NCBI GenBank assembly: GCA_019239975.1
Contig: JAFAZE010000095.1
Span: 1 to 64,000 of the forward strand
DNA length: 64,000 nucleotides
Source of the DNA: Streptosporangiaceae bacterium
GTDB taxonomy: Bacteria > Actinomycetota > Actinomycetes > Streptosporangiales > Streptosporangiaceae
Reading direction: 5' to 3'
The notes beneath the pieces were generated by a model. That model was not told the origin of the DNA and ran no database searches. It worked only from the letters and a program-made list of their open reading frames with translations. The position numbers were made by a program, and so were the translations under genes. The first letter of the stretch is position 1. Each line of letters begins with the position of its first letter. Shown here in pieces: positions 7,411 to 15,408 of the stretch.

Positions 7411-7610
7411 AGAACTGGCGGAAATCTAGCTACAGCTCTGGAAACGGCGGAAACTGCGTTGAAACGGCCAGCGACGGCCGCAAGATCGCAGTCCGCGACA
7501 CAAAGAACGACGGCAACGGCCCTGTGCTGAGCTTCAGCCCGGACGCATGGACCGCGTTCACAAATGCGCTAAAGAAGTTACGTTCCATCAAAAGGGCCGG
7601 GCGTCTCTGA
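7407..7610 (+). CDS. DUF397 domain protein
   Basis: This 67-aa protein shows the family signature WRKSSYSSGNGGNCVE near its start, then a VRDTK strand and a terminal helix (FSPDAWTAFTNAL). DUF397 proteins accompany DUF5753 regulators in actinobacteria and are thought to act as a pair. The ATG at 7407 overlaps the regulator stop (ATGA) and has ggaaga at suitable spacing; ATG at 7401 is also possible. A strong terminator follows. Confidence 0.88.
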   Translation: MKNWRKSSYSSGNGGNCVETASDGRKIAVRDTKNDGNGPVLSFSPDAWTAFTNALKKLRSIKRAGRL

Positions 7611-7637
7611 TCAGAGGAGGGAGCGCCCGGCCTTTTC
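7590..7637 (+). terminator. Intrinsic terminator after DUF5753/DUF397
   Basis: AAAAGGGCCGGGCG at 7590 pairs with CGCCCGGCCTTTT ending at 7636, across a loop holding tgatcaga. The stem overlaps the last codons of DUF397 and ends in a short T run. Confidence 0.85.
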
Positions 7638-7794
7638 GTTACTGCCGACGGTCATGCGTTCTCACGCGATGCTCGGCAGATTCGGCATGCGTCACAACTG
7701 AGACTCTCGCTAGTCAGAGAGGCTGAAGTTAAAAGACTTCCAGATGAAACTACTGTTGCGTACTAGCCGATTGAACGATTGCAGGAATATCAAC

Positions 7795-7814
7795 GTGTTA
7801 TAGCAATGTGTGAT
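7795..7814 (+). promoter_or_regulatory. Putative operator, copy of the motif upstream of the transfer operon
   Basis: gtgttatagcaatgtgtgat matches the 5448-5467 motif at 17 of 20 positions and lies 60 bp upstream of the HTH-TPR regulator ATG. Autoregulation by that protein, with control of the transfer operon, is a reasonable inference. Confidence 0.5.
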
Positions 7815-7874
7815 TGACTACTCGCACCGCTAGGCCCTTCGGGGTGCGCGCCACTGGGAACGGGAACGCACACC

Positions 7875-9299
7875 ATGCCTCTTGACGATCATGTCGTCCG
7901 TGAGCGCCTTGATGCCGTTTTCGCACGTCAAGACACTTTTGAAGCATGCAAACGGCGTGATCTAGGCGCGCTGATTCGCATCCTCAGCGCACATGGCATC
8001 ACTCAAGGCCAGGTCTCGGCCATGACCGGGATCGCGCAGAGCCGGTTGAGCGACTACAAGCGCGGCAAACATCAAGCTACCTATGCGTCTACCTTGGAAA
8101 CGATCGCGGATGGCTTGGGCATGCCGCAGCTCCTTCGCCGCGCGATGGGTCTGGTCGCGGAAGCACCCACGGGCAGCTCCGCCCCGGCTGCTGGTCTGGA
8201 CATCCAAGCCGACACGTTCGACCTGCAACTACTCGCGGAGGCCATAGGAAGGAACGGATCAGGTGTGAAGCGTCGCGAACTGCTGTCGCTGGCCGCACAA
8301 CTCGGCGCCACCGCAGCTCTCGCGCAAAGCGAGGTATGGGAACGGCTCGCTTACGCTCTCACGAAACCAAGCGCCATGAACGAAACGATCGTCAGAGAGA
8401 TGGAGGCACGATCGGCAGGCCTCTATCAGCTTGAAGAGGTCGTCTCGGCGCGAACGGTACTCAAGGTGCTCACGGTTCATTTGAGAGAAGTAAGTACGCT
8501 CCTCAATGGAAGAGCTATCGATCCAAAGGATGACCTGCGCCGGCGCCTAATCGTGGCAGCAGGAGAAAGCAGCTTGCTCGCGGGGTGGTCTGCGAGTGCT
8601 CTAGGTGATACCGGAACGGCAAGGAACTTCTACGAAACCGCCATTAAGGCCGCTGACGAAGCGCGCGATTCATCGGTTACCGCCTGCGCGCTGGCGTACC
8701 GGAGCTACATCCCAAGCGGAAATGGTGCCAATGGGCGCGCGAGAGTGCTGCTGGCCGAGGCGCTGGAGAATGCGTCGGTCAAGGCATCGCCGACTACGGT
8801 TGCATGGATCTCGGCGCGCCACGCAGAGGAAAGCGCGCATCTAGGCGATGCGTCTCAGGCACTTGATTCCTGGAAGCGTGCCGAGGAAGCATTTAGTGTC
8901 GCTGATCCCGAAGAGGATCGCGTGTGGACCCGATTTCTCAATCAGGACAGGCTCGATACGTTCCATATCGCTACTTACCTGAATATCGGAAAGCTCGATG
9001 ATGCGCAGGAGATAGCCACGCATCTTCTTGCGCGCCTCACGCCGGCAGAGGGGAAGAGAGCAGCAGTAATCCGGGAAAATATCGCCACGGCACATCTGGC
9101 CCGCGGTTCGGTTAACGAGGCAGCGCGAATTGCTCAAAGCGGCCTAGCGATCGTGCGCGAGACAGAATTCGAGATGTGGCTATCAAGATTCGAGGCCATC
9201 GCCAAAGGACTGCGGCGCTGGCAGAACCAGCCAGCAATACGCGCCTATCTGGAAGAGTTCGCTATGACTAAACGTCAGTTTGCTTCGTCTCCGCGCTAA
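7875..9299 (+). CDS. HTH (XRE) regulator with TPR-like C-terminal domain
   Basis: The 474-aa protein has an N-terminal helix-turn-helix (about residues 30-75, with GITQGQVSAMTGIAQSRLSDYKRGK) followed after a linker by about 330 residues of helical, Ala-rich repeats. These include GDTGTARNFYETAIKAADEA and LARGSVNEAARIAQSGLAIV, typical of TPR sensors in actinobacterial peptide- or ligand-responsive regulators. Such genes commonly sit in AICEs and phage-like islands as control genes. It is preceded by the putative operator at 7795-7814 and a short hairpin (gcaccgctaggcccttcggggtgc region, 7825-7848). Its last 32 bp overlap the convergent cutA. Confidence 0.82.
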   Translation: MPLDDHVVRERLDAVFARQDTFEACKRRDLGALIRILSAHGITQGQVSAMTGIAQSRLSDYKRGKHQATYASTLETIADGLGMPQLLRRAMGLVAEAPTGSSAPAAGLDIQADTFDLQLLAEAIGRNGSGVKRRELLSLAAQLGATAALAQSEVWERLAYALTKPSAMNETIVREMEARSAGLYQLEEVVSARTVLKVLTVHLREVSTLLNGRAIDPKDDLRRRLIVAAGESSLLAGWSASALGDTGTARNFYETAIKAADEARDSSVTACALAYRSYIPSGNGANGRARVLLAEALENASVKASPTTVAWISARHAEESAHLGDASQALDSWKRAEEAFSVADPEEDRVWTRFLNQDRLDTFHIATYLNIGKLDDAQEIATHLLARLTPAEGKRAAVIRENIATAHLARGSVNEAARIAQSGLAIVRETEFEMWLSRFEAIAKGLRRWQNQPAIRAYLEEFAMTKRQFASSPR

Positions 9300-9597
9300 T
9301 CCAGTCTAGATACTCCTGGCTACCCCACCGAATCGGAGTAGCGATAATCTCGGGAGTCTCGTAACTGTGGTTGGCCTTGATGTGCTGCTCTAGATCAGAG
9401 AGGCGATCCGTCGTGGTCTTAATCAAGAGTTGCCACTCTTGGGCAACCTCCTGCTTGCCCTGCCACCAGTAGACCGAGCGGATCGGCCCGACGATCTGGA
9501 CGCATGCCGCAAGGTGCGCGTCCGTGATGCTGTGCGCCAGCCTGTCCGCCTCTTCAGAGCTGTCAGTGGTGGTCTCCACCTGCACGTATTCTGTCAT
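9268..9597 (-). CDS. cutA: CutA-like protein (CutA1 family)
   Basis: This 109-aa protein matches the full CutA1 fold: an N-terminal beta strand, the ADRLAHSITDAHLAACVQI helix-strand with its conserved Cys, the SVYWWQGK loop, and the HSYETPEIIATPI motif. CutA1 trimers resemble PII proteins; the old link to copper tolerance is weak and their molecular role is unclear. Here it is not chromosomal housekeeping: it sits in a mobile element, 3 nt after a HEPN-domain gene and in the same direction. It may therefore have been recruited as the partner of that protein. It overlaps the convergent regulator gene by 32 bp. Confidence 0.9.
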   Translation of the reverse strand: MTEYVQVETTTDSSEEADRLAHSITDAHLAACVQIVGPIRSVYWWQGKQEVAQEWQLLIKTTTDRLSDLEQHIKANHSYETPEIIATPIRWGSQEYLDWISAETKQTDV

Positions 9598-9600
9598 TAC

Positions 9601-10989
9601 CTAATCCAGTCCTTCACCAAGAACCATAGCAGTTAGCTCTTCGACGCGCGGAAAGTGTGATCTCACAGCTTTTAGCAACGCTGTTTGCGCGAGGTTCCGT
9701 GCAGCTTCTACTTTCTCCGCAATCTCTGCCGCACTCGGGTATTCCGAGCCATGCACCAAGCGAGAGCGCACGTCATAGAGATCTCTCAAACGCTTCCACG
9801 TCTCTCGCCTCTCGTGCAGCGAAGATGAAATGTAATGAGTGCCGTGGAGGCGGAACCTATATGCCAGCTCTGCCTGTCGCGTGGAGGGATCATACGGAAG
9901 AAATATGCATTCCAGGGCGATCGTAAAGTCTAGAAGCGAATCGGCCTGATCCTCACGTATCGATCCAAGCAGGAACCGATGTAGAGAGAGATCTCTAGGA
10001 TTTGATGGTTGGTCGAGATTATAGTTGCGCAGTTTCTTTAGCGTCTGCCAGATTTCGTTTAGCGAATCCTGCCGCAACTCCTTTGTGCCGCGAGGAAAAG
10101 CAGATAGCTGTATCGGCACCCCCATCCTTGCCCAGTTTATCCATGTCGGCACGGTATCGGACGTCATCATTCCGAGACCCGCCAACGGGTATCCATGGAG
10201 GAAAAAGGCGCAGAGAGCAGCTTGATGATACATTCCCGGTTGAGGCTGCAACATCCTAGGATGGGATGTAGTCACTTGAATGACATGGCTCGGCAGTGTG
10301 TATGCACCCTTGGTAGAGTACAACATGTCTCTTGAGATCGCGGGCAGAAGGATCGAATTTGCCTGCATCCACAATGTGCCACGCTGACGAGGGGTTAGCG
10401 CTCGTACTACTATATCGCCGACGCTAAGTTGGTCGGATTCCATGTCAATTCCAGACACGGGAAGGGAGCTTCTGGTCCTCAGTTTAGAAGAACCGACGAA
10501 ATCAATCGCCTCCGCTGCAATTCGATTTGCCAAATCTGTGTTCGGCGTATCTGCAGATTCCAGAGACCTGAGATACTCGGCCATTGCCGGTACCAGAATC
10601 TGCTGCGCAATCCATGAATTTGGCTCACTTTTGAATTCCGGATTGGCATTGGAGAGTTGAAGAAAATTCTGGTAAGGACCAAGCGGGTTGGCCCAGAAAG
10701 GCAGTGTACTTGTAAAAGTGCTTACGAAATCGGATGCTAGATCCAACGTCCGATGCTTTAGTTCCTCTTGAAGTCCAGGCCACGACGGCAGGTAACTATC
10801 AGCAGTACTTTGTGTTACGTCCTTGAAATCGGAGCGCCAGCCGTTCCTATCTTCGTTATCGATAATTATCATCTGCGCGTGCTGGCTGGTGAACGGAAGG
10901 CTATTTGACTTCAAGTATGCTGCATATTCTTGCCGCGCAGCCTCCATCAGCGTGACAAGATTCTCGCTGAGCGCCTCCCGTGAAGCCAT
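9601..10989 (-). CDS. HEPN-domain protein (ApeA-like HEPN at the C-terminus), candidate defence RNase
   Basis: The 462-aa protein has an uncharacterised N-terminal part (1-335) and a C-terminal helical domain. That domain carries FTIALECIFLPY, then RYDVRSRLVHG-type residues: Arg408-x4-His413 is the HEPN RNase motif, in the context typical of Apea-like HEPN domains. HEPN nucleases act in anti-phage abortive systems and toxin-antitoxin pairs by cutting RNA. ATG at 10989 follows a GGAGG. The gene is plainly AT-richer than its surroundings, with many AGA/ATA/TTT codons, a sign of transfer. It is the first gene of a two-gene unit with cutA at the right end of the element. Toxicity and defence are inference. 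Confidence 0.8.
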   Translation of the reverse strand: MASREALSENLVTLMEAARQEYAAYLKSNSLPFTSQHAQMIIIDNEDRNGWRSDFKDVTQSTADSYLPSWPGLQEELKHRTLDLASDFVSTFTSTLPFWANPLGPYQNFLQLSNANPEFKSEPNSWIAQQILVPAMAEYLRSLESADTPNTDLANRIAAEAIDFVGSSKLRTRSSLPVSGIDMESDQLSVGDIVVRALTPRQRGTLWMQANSILLPAISRDMLYSTKGAYTLPSHVIQVTTSHPRMLQPQPGMYHQAALCAFFLHGYPLAGLGMMTSDTVPTWINWARMGVPIQLSAFPRGTKELRQDSLNEIWQTLKKLRNYNLDQPSNPRDLSLHRFLLGSIREDQADSLLDFTIALECIFLPYDPSTRQAELAYRFRLHGTHYISSSLHERRETWKRLRDLYDVRSRLVHGSEYPSAAEIAEKVEAARNLAQTALLKAVRSHFPRVEELTAMVLGEGLD

Positions 10990-11134
10990 GGCGCGCCTCC
11001 TGCGGCATCGTACTGGATCGCTTGGATCTTGTTCGACATCTCTGTTCAGACCAGCGGAGACTTTATGCGGTCGGCTGAGCAGAACTCAACTCAGTTTGAT
11101 GTGACGCAGATCACATGCAAAACTGCAACTAACC

Positions 11135-11137
11135 CCG
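11135..11137. other. attR crossover core (CCG)
   Basis: This is the right junction between element end (gcaactaacc) and host DUF222 codons (cgtgaagatcatc). It shares CCG with 229-231. The element ends are inverted copies of each other over at least 11 bp. Confidence 0.75.
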
Positions 11138-12571
11138 CGTGAAGATCATCGCTGAGGCAACCCAGTATCTGTCGGACACTGACGCCGCCGACGCCGACCA
11201 GGTGCTCGCGGTGTCGGCGGCGGACTTGACTTACGGGCGGCTGCGGCATGCCGCTGCCCGGCTGGTGATGATGCTGGATCCGGAGGCGGCCCGCCGCCGT
11301 AAGGAGGCGGCGGGCAAGAACGCGCGGGTGATGTGTTTCCGGGAGGAGGCGGGGACGGCGGGGCTTTCCGGCCGGGACCTGCCGGTGGGTGAGACGCTGG
11401 CGTCGTGGGCGAATGTGAAGGCCCGGGCGGTGGGCTACCGGGCCGCGGGGATGGCGGGCACGCTCACCGAGCTGCGTGCCCGGGCGTTTTTGGACCTGCT
11501 GCAAGAACGCGATGCCCGGGACCGCCTGGATGCCCCCGGTGGCCAGCAGCCCGCCACCTCCACCGGCGGCGTCCCTGACAGCCCCGGCACGCCAGGCACC
11601 CCCGGCACCCCGGCACCTCGGACACGCCCGCCACGCCTGGCACGCCTGGCACGCCCGCCACTCCCGGTACGCCCGGTACAAACGCGGCGGATGGCTGCGC
11701 CCCGGCCCGGCCCCCGCTCGCCGCGCTGATCAACATCACCGTCCCGCTGACCACCCTCCTGGGCACCGGCGCAGCCCCCGGCGACGCCGCCGGGTTCGGC
11801 CTGCTCGACCCCGGCGCCGCCCGCGACCTGGCCGCCACCGCCTCCCACCACCCCGCCACACGCTGGTGCGTAACGGTCATTGGCCACGACGGCACCGCCG
11901 CCGCGCACGGCTGCGCACCCGGCCAGCACCCCTACCACCCCGGCCAGCACCCCGACGATCCCGGCCAGCACCCCGACGATCCCGGCCACCATCCCGTGGC
12001 GGCAAGAGGCGGCGGAACCGGCGGCAACCGCGGCGGACCCGGCGGGGAGGATGGGGGCGGCGGGGGCGGCGGGGGCGGTCCCGGCAGGAGCCGGGAGGGC
12101 CCCGGCAGCCGCACCGGACCCGGCGCGGGCGGGCCCGGTACTGGCGGGTGCCCGGACCAAGCCGCGCCAGCCCCAGACCCGCCACCAGAACCCCGCGACA
12201 GCCTGCAGGCCGCCGGCTTCCTGCGCCGCCTGCAAGTCACACTCGCCCCGGTCGCCCGCGGCTCCTGCGATCACGCCAGCTGCGAACCGGGCTACCGGCC
12301 CAGCCGCACACTCAGGCACCTCATCACGGCGCGCACCGCCCGCTGCCACTTTTTCGGCTGCGCCCGGCCCGCCGCCGAGTGTGATGCGGACCATACCGTG
12401 CCCTGGCCCGCCGGGCCCACCTGCCAGTGCAACCTGGGCCCGCCCTGCCGGCACCACCACCGGTGCAAGCAAGACCCCGGGTGGACACTCCAGCAGCCCG
12501 AACCGGGCATCATGATCTGGACCGGCCCCTCCGGACGCCAGCACGTCACCCGGCCCACCACCTACTGGTAA
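11138..12571 (+). pseudogene. 3' part of DUF222/HNH endonuclease gene, displaced and frameshifted
   Basis: From 11139 the frame reads VKIIAEATQYLSDTDAADAD, the segment that should directly follow the fragment ending at 230. DUF222 continues to about residue 135 (AARRRKEAAGKNARV, CGRDLPV-like SGRDLPVGE). Near 11606-11612, inside a Gly-Thr-Pro repeat, the frame is lost: this frame stops at 11729, while the next frame carries on correctly to a C-terminal HNH domain (RCHFFGCARPAAECDADHTV, then CRHHHRCKQDPGW) ending at 12571. One missing C would explain it. A second low-complexity stretch (PGQHPDD repeats, 11926-11998, then Gly-rich) precedes the HNH. The gene is therefore broken twice unless the frameshift is a sequencing error. 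Confidence 0.85.
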
Positions 12572-12797
12572 ACCAGCCCGATGCCGAAGCTCCTCTCGTG
12601 AAGGGCCAATCGTGAAGGGCCAACCGTTGCCCTGATCGCGGGGACTTACATGCGGGCGCCGCGCCCGCCCGGCGTACCCCAGCTCCTTGCTCATACCAGG
12701 CGTCGCCATCACGCACGTTCCCGCAGCCCCGCAGCCCCCAACCCGGAGAAGACGGGCGTGGCGCCGTGCAGTGCTCGGGATCTGGAAGGCTTGGAGC

Positions 12798-14510
12798 ATG
12801 GCATCGCATGTCGTCATCGTCGGCGGCGGGATCGCGGGGCTGGCGGCGGCGTTCTTCCTGCGGGACGAGCCCGTGCGGGTGACCGTCCTGGAGGGCTCGC
12901 CCCGGCTCGGCGGGAAGCTCGCCGTCTCTGAGGTGGCGGGGATCGCCGTCGACGAGGGAGCGGAGGCGCTGCTCGCGCGCCGTCCCGAGGGCACCGGTTT
13001 GATCACCGCGGCGGGTCTCGGTTACGAACTCGCGGCGGTGGGAGCGACGTCGTCGGCGATCTGGACGCGCGGCGCGCTGCGGCCGCTGCCGGGCCGCCAG
13101 TTCATGGGCGTACCGTCGGACATGGACGAGCTGGGCCGGTCGGGAGTGCTGTCCGGGGACGGGCTCGCGCGGGCCAGGGAGGAGCGCCGGCCGCCGGACA
13201 CGGAAGGCGACGTTTCCGTCGAGGAGTACGTGGGCGGCCATCTCGGCCAGGAGGTGGTGGACCGCCTCGTCGACCCGCTGCTCGGGGGGGTGTACGCGGG
13301 CCGCTCCAGCGAGCTGTCCTTCGAGGCGACGCTGTCCCCGCTCGCGGTCGCGGCTCGCCGCCACGTTTCGCTCGCCGAGGCGGCCGCCTCGCTGCTGCCG
13401 CCCGCGCGGCCTGCCGGCCAGCCCGGCGCGGGGGCAGGGGGAACGGCGCCCGCGCCGTTGTTCACCACGCTCACCGGCGGTCTCGGCATGCTGCCGGGCG
13501 TGCTCGCGAAGGTTTCCGGTGCGACCGTCCGGACCGGTGCGATGGTCCGCGGCCTCGCGCGCACCGAACGGGGGTGGCGGCTGACGGTGGGCTCGGCCGC
13601 CGAGGCCGAGATCATCGACGCCGACGCGGTCATACTGGCCATCCCCGGCCGTCCGGCCGGTCGGCTGCTGGCCGGCGTTCCCGGGGCCGCCCGGGCCGCC
13701 GCCGAGCTCGGCGCGATCCCGTACGCCAGCACGGCGATCATCACTCTCGGCTACCGGCGCTCCGCATTCCCCGGCCCGGCGGGTGTTGCGGGAGGGGTTG
13801 GCGCGACCGGTGATGCTCTACGGGACAGCGCGCCGGAAGCGGGCGGCCCGCTCGCCGCATACAGGGCCGGCCTACGGGACAGCGCGCCGGAAGCTCGCCG
13901 GCCGCTCGCCGCCCAGGGCCGCAGCGGCTACCTGGTGCCCGCGATCGACGGTCGCGCCGTCAAGGCCGTCACGTTCTCCACCGTCAAGTGGCCGCACCTG
14001 GCCCGAGCTGCCGACCGCGCGGCAGGGACGGCAGCGGCGGCAGGGACGGCACCAGCGACGGGAGCAACGGCGGCAGGGACAGAGGCGACGCGGACAAAGG
14101 CGACGGGAGCAGCGGCGCAGGCGCCCACGCGGCCGGCGGCACCCGGCGGCGGGGGAGAGGCCCTGGAGATCGTGCGGTGCTCCATTGGGCGGATCGGCGA
14201 GGAGGCGCTGCTGCAGCGCGACGACGCCGACCTGGTAGCGCTGGCCGCCGCCGAGCTGGCGGAGGCGACCGGGGTCCGCGGCGCGCCGGCCGCGTCACGC
14301 GTCACCCGGTGGGGCGGCGCGCTCCCGCAGTACACCGTCGGCCATCTCGACCGGGTGGCGGGAATCCGCGCCGCCGTCGCGGCGCAGCCAGGTCTCGCGG
14401 TCTGCGGAGCCGCCTACGACGGCGTGGGCATCCCGGCGTGCGTTGCCACCGCGCGGGCGGCGGTGGATCAGGTGCTGGGCCATCTCCGGGCGGTCGCGAA
14501 GCGGGAGTGA
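12798..14510 (+). CDS. hemY: Protoporphyrinogen/coproporphyrinogen oxidase (HemY type)
   Basis: This FAD enzyme oxidises coproporphyrinogen III (Gram-positive pathway) in heme synthesis. Visible are the N-terminal dinucleotide-binding motif VVIVGGGIAGLAAAFFL, then VLEGSPRLGGKL, and near the end CGAAYDGVGIPACVATARAA closing the FAD site. At 570 aa it is about 100 residues longer than usual because of two low-complexity insertions. One is an 18-codon tandem duplication (LRDSAPEA units at 13818 and 13872); the other is an Ala/Thr/Gly-rich stretch at about 14020-14155. The ATG at 12798 begins at the FAD motif; upstream codons are poor in conserved sequence. hemQ lies 5 kb downstream. Confidence 0.92.
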   Translation: MASHVVIVGGGIAGLAAAFFLRDEPVRVTVLEGSPRLGGKLAVSEVAGIAVDEGAEALLARRPEGTGLITAAGLGYELAAVGATSSAIWTRGALRPLPGRQFMGVPSDMDELGRSGVLSGDGLARAREERRPPDTEGDVSVEEYVGGHLGQEVVDRLVDPLLGGVYAGRSSELSFEATLSPLAVAARRHVSLAEAAASLLPPARPAGQPGAGAGGTAPAPLFTTLTGGLGMLPGVLAKVSGATVRTGAMVRGLARTERGWRLTVGSAAEAEIIDADAVILAIPGRPAGRLLAGVPGAARAAAELGAIPYASTAIITLGYRRSAFPGPAGVAGGVGATGDALRDSAPEAGGPLAAYRAGLRDSAPEARRPLAAQGRSGYLVPAIDGRAVKAVTFSTVKWPHLARAADRAAGTAAAAGTAPATGATAAGTEATRTKATGAAAQAPTRPAAPGGGGEALEIVRCSIGRIGEEALLQRDDADLVALAAAELAEATGVRGAPAASRVTRWGGALPQYTVGHLDRVAGIRAAVAAQPGLAVCGAAYDGVGIPACVATARAAVDQVLGHLRAVAKRE

Positions 14511-14561
14511 GGTTCGCCGCCCCACGTGGACGTGGCGCGGTTGGCGCCGCCCGGCGTGCCG

Positions 14562-15143
14562 TCAGCTGCTGCGGGCGGGCAATGGCAACGGCAGCGCCGG
14601 GAGCCCGTCGATGCTGGTCGCGTTGTGCCGTCTGGACGCGCAGTACGCGGCGAACTGCTCGTCGGTCTTGCGCCCGAAGAAATCGGCGTGCAGGTCGCGT
14701 TCGCCTCGGTAGTCCATGAACGGCACGGCGAATCCGCAGGAATCGCTGATCAGCTCGGCGGCCACGCGAATGATCGCCCGAACGCCGGGGCCGTCCGCGT
14801 CGCCGAAGCGGCCGATCAGTTCGGGCCAGCGTGGGTCGTCGCGGAAAACCGGCTCGCCGCGACCATGGATCCGCACGACTGCCGGCGGCCCGGTGAACGC
14901 GCACCACATCAGCGTGATGCGGCCATTCTCCCGCAGATGGGCCAGCGTCTCCGCGTGGCTTCCGCCGAAGTCCAGATAGGCCAGGGTGTGCGGGTCGAGC
15001 ACCGTCAGAGAGCCGGAGCGCCCCTTCGGGGAGATGTTGACGTGGCCGTCTTCGGCCAGCGGAGCCGTCGCCACGAAGAAGACCACTTGCTGCTCGATAA
15101 AGGACCGCAGGCGGTTGTCGATCTGCTCGTAGACCTTGCCCAT
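14562..15143 (-). CDS. Pyridoxamine 5'-phosphate oxidase-family FMN-binding protein
   Basis: The 193-aa protein has the split-barrel flavin-binding pattern: FFVATAPLAEDGHVNISPKG, then LAYLDFGGSHAETLAHLREN and RITLMWCAFTGPP. These match actinobacterial PNPOx-like proteins that bind FMN, F420 or heme and reduce or sequester small molecules. The substrate is unknown. It is convergent with hemY, and a 7-bp inverted repeat lies 15 bp upstream of its ATG. Confidence 0.88.
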   Translation of the reverse strand: MGKVYEQIDNRLRSFIEQQVVFFVATAPLAEDGHVNISPKGRSGSLTVLDPHTLAYLDFGGSHAETLAHLRENGRITLMWCAFTGPPAVVRIHGRGEPVFRDDPRWPELIGRFGDADGPGVRAIIRVAAELISDSCGFAVPFMDYRGERDLHADFFGRKTDEQFAAYCASRRHNATSIDGLPALPLPLPARSS

Positions 15144-15157
15144 CGCAGATTATCCTC

Positions 15158-15176
15158 TATCTCAGAATGTGAGATA
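15158..15176. promoter_or_regulatory. Palindromic operator upstream of the FMN-binding protein gene
   Basis: TATCTCA-gaatg-TGAGATA is a perfect 7-bp inverted repeat in an AT-rich patch, ending 15 bp before the ATG at 15143. It looks like a repressor site over the promoter. Confidence 0.6.
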
Positions 15177-15408
15177 TTGTGTCTCGTATCTAGAAATGAC
15201 ATTAACACGGCGGCGCAGCCCCGGCAACGGTCGCGGACCAAAGCCGGAGGTGGCGAAGTCTCTGCAGCTCAGCCGCGAGCGAGCCGCCCCATCCCATTGG
15301 TTTGACCGGCGGCCCACGCCAGCCAGCACTATGTAAACGCCTGATGACACTTTGTCGTCCTGTTGTTAAACTTTTTGCACTACCCTCAGTGTGGCCCTGG
15401 AGGGCGGA

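Larger units (their letters stand above)
230..11136 (+). mobile_element. Serine-integrase integrative element (about 10.9 kb) with FtsK/TraB-like transfer gene and HEPN-CutA cargo
   Basis: The element splits a DUF222/HNH gene. Its ends are mirror images: the left end reads ggggttagttg from 231, the right end caactaacccc up to 11136. Both junctions share the trinucleotide CCG. Recombination there would restore the host frame and give a circular attP that is an 11+11-bp perfect palindrome. Contents are a large serine recombinase beside the left end, a leftward operon of overlapping genes including an FtsK-type ATPase, regulators, and a HEPN/CutA unit at the right end. This resembles actinobacterial integrative conjugative elements (AICEs) that move DNA with one FtsK-like protein. 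However, no Rep or primase gene is recognisable, so it may be mobilisable or integrate-only. The base composition is visibly less GC-rich than the flanks. Confidence 0.88.

Noticed and set aside
9268-9597. Housekeeping copper-tolerance cutA
   Set aside because: It lies inside the element and is coupled to the HEPN gene, so a chromosomal housekeeping role is not supported by context.
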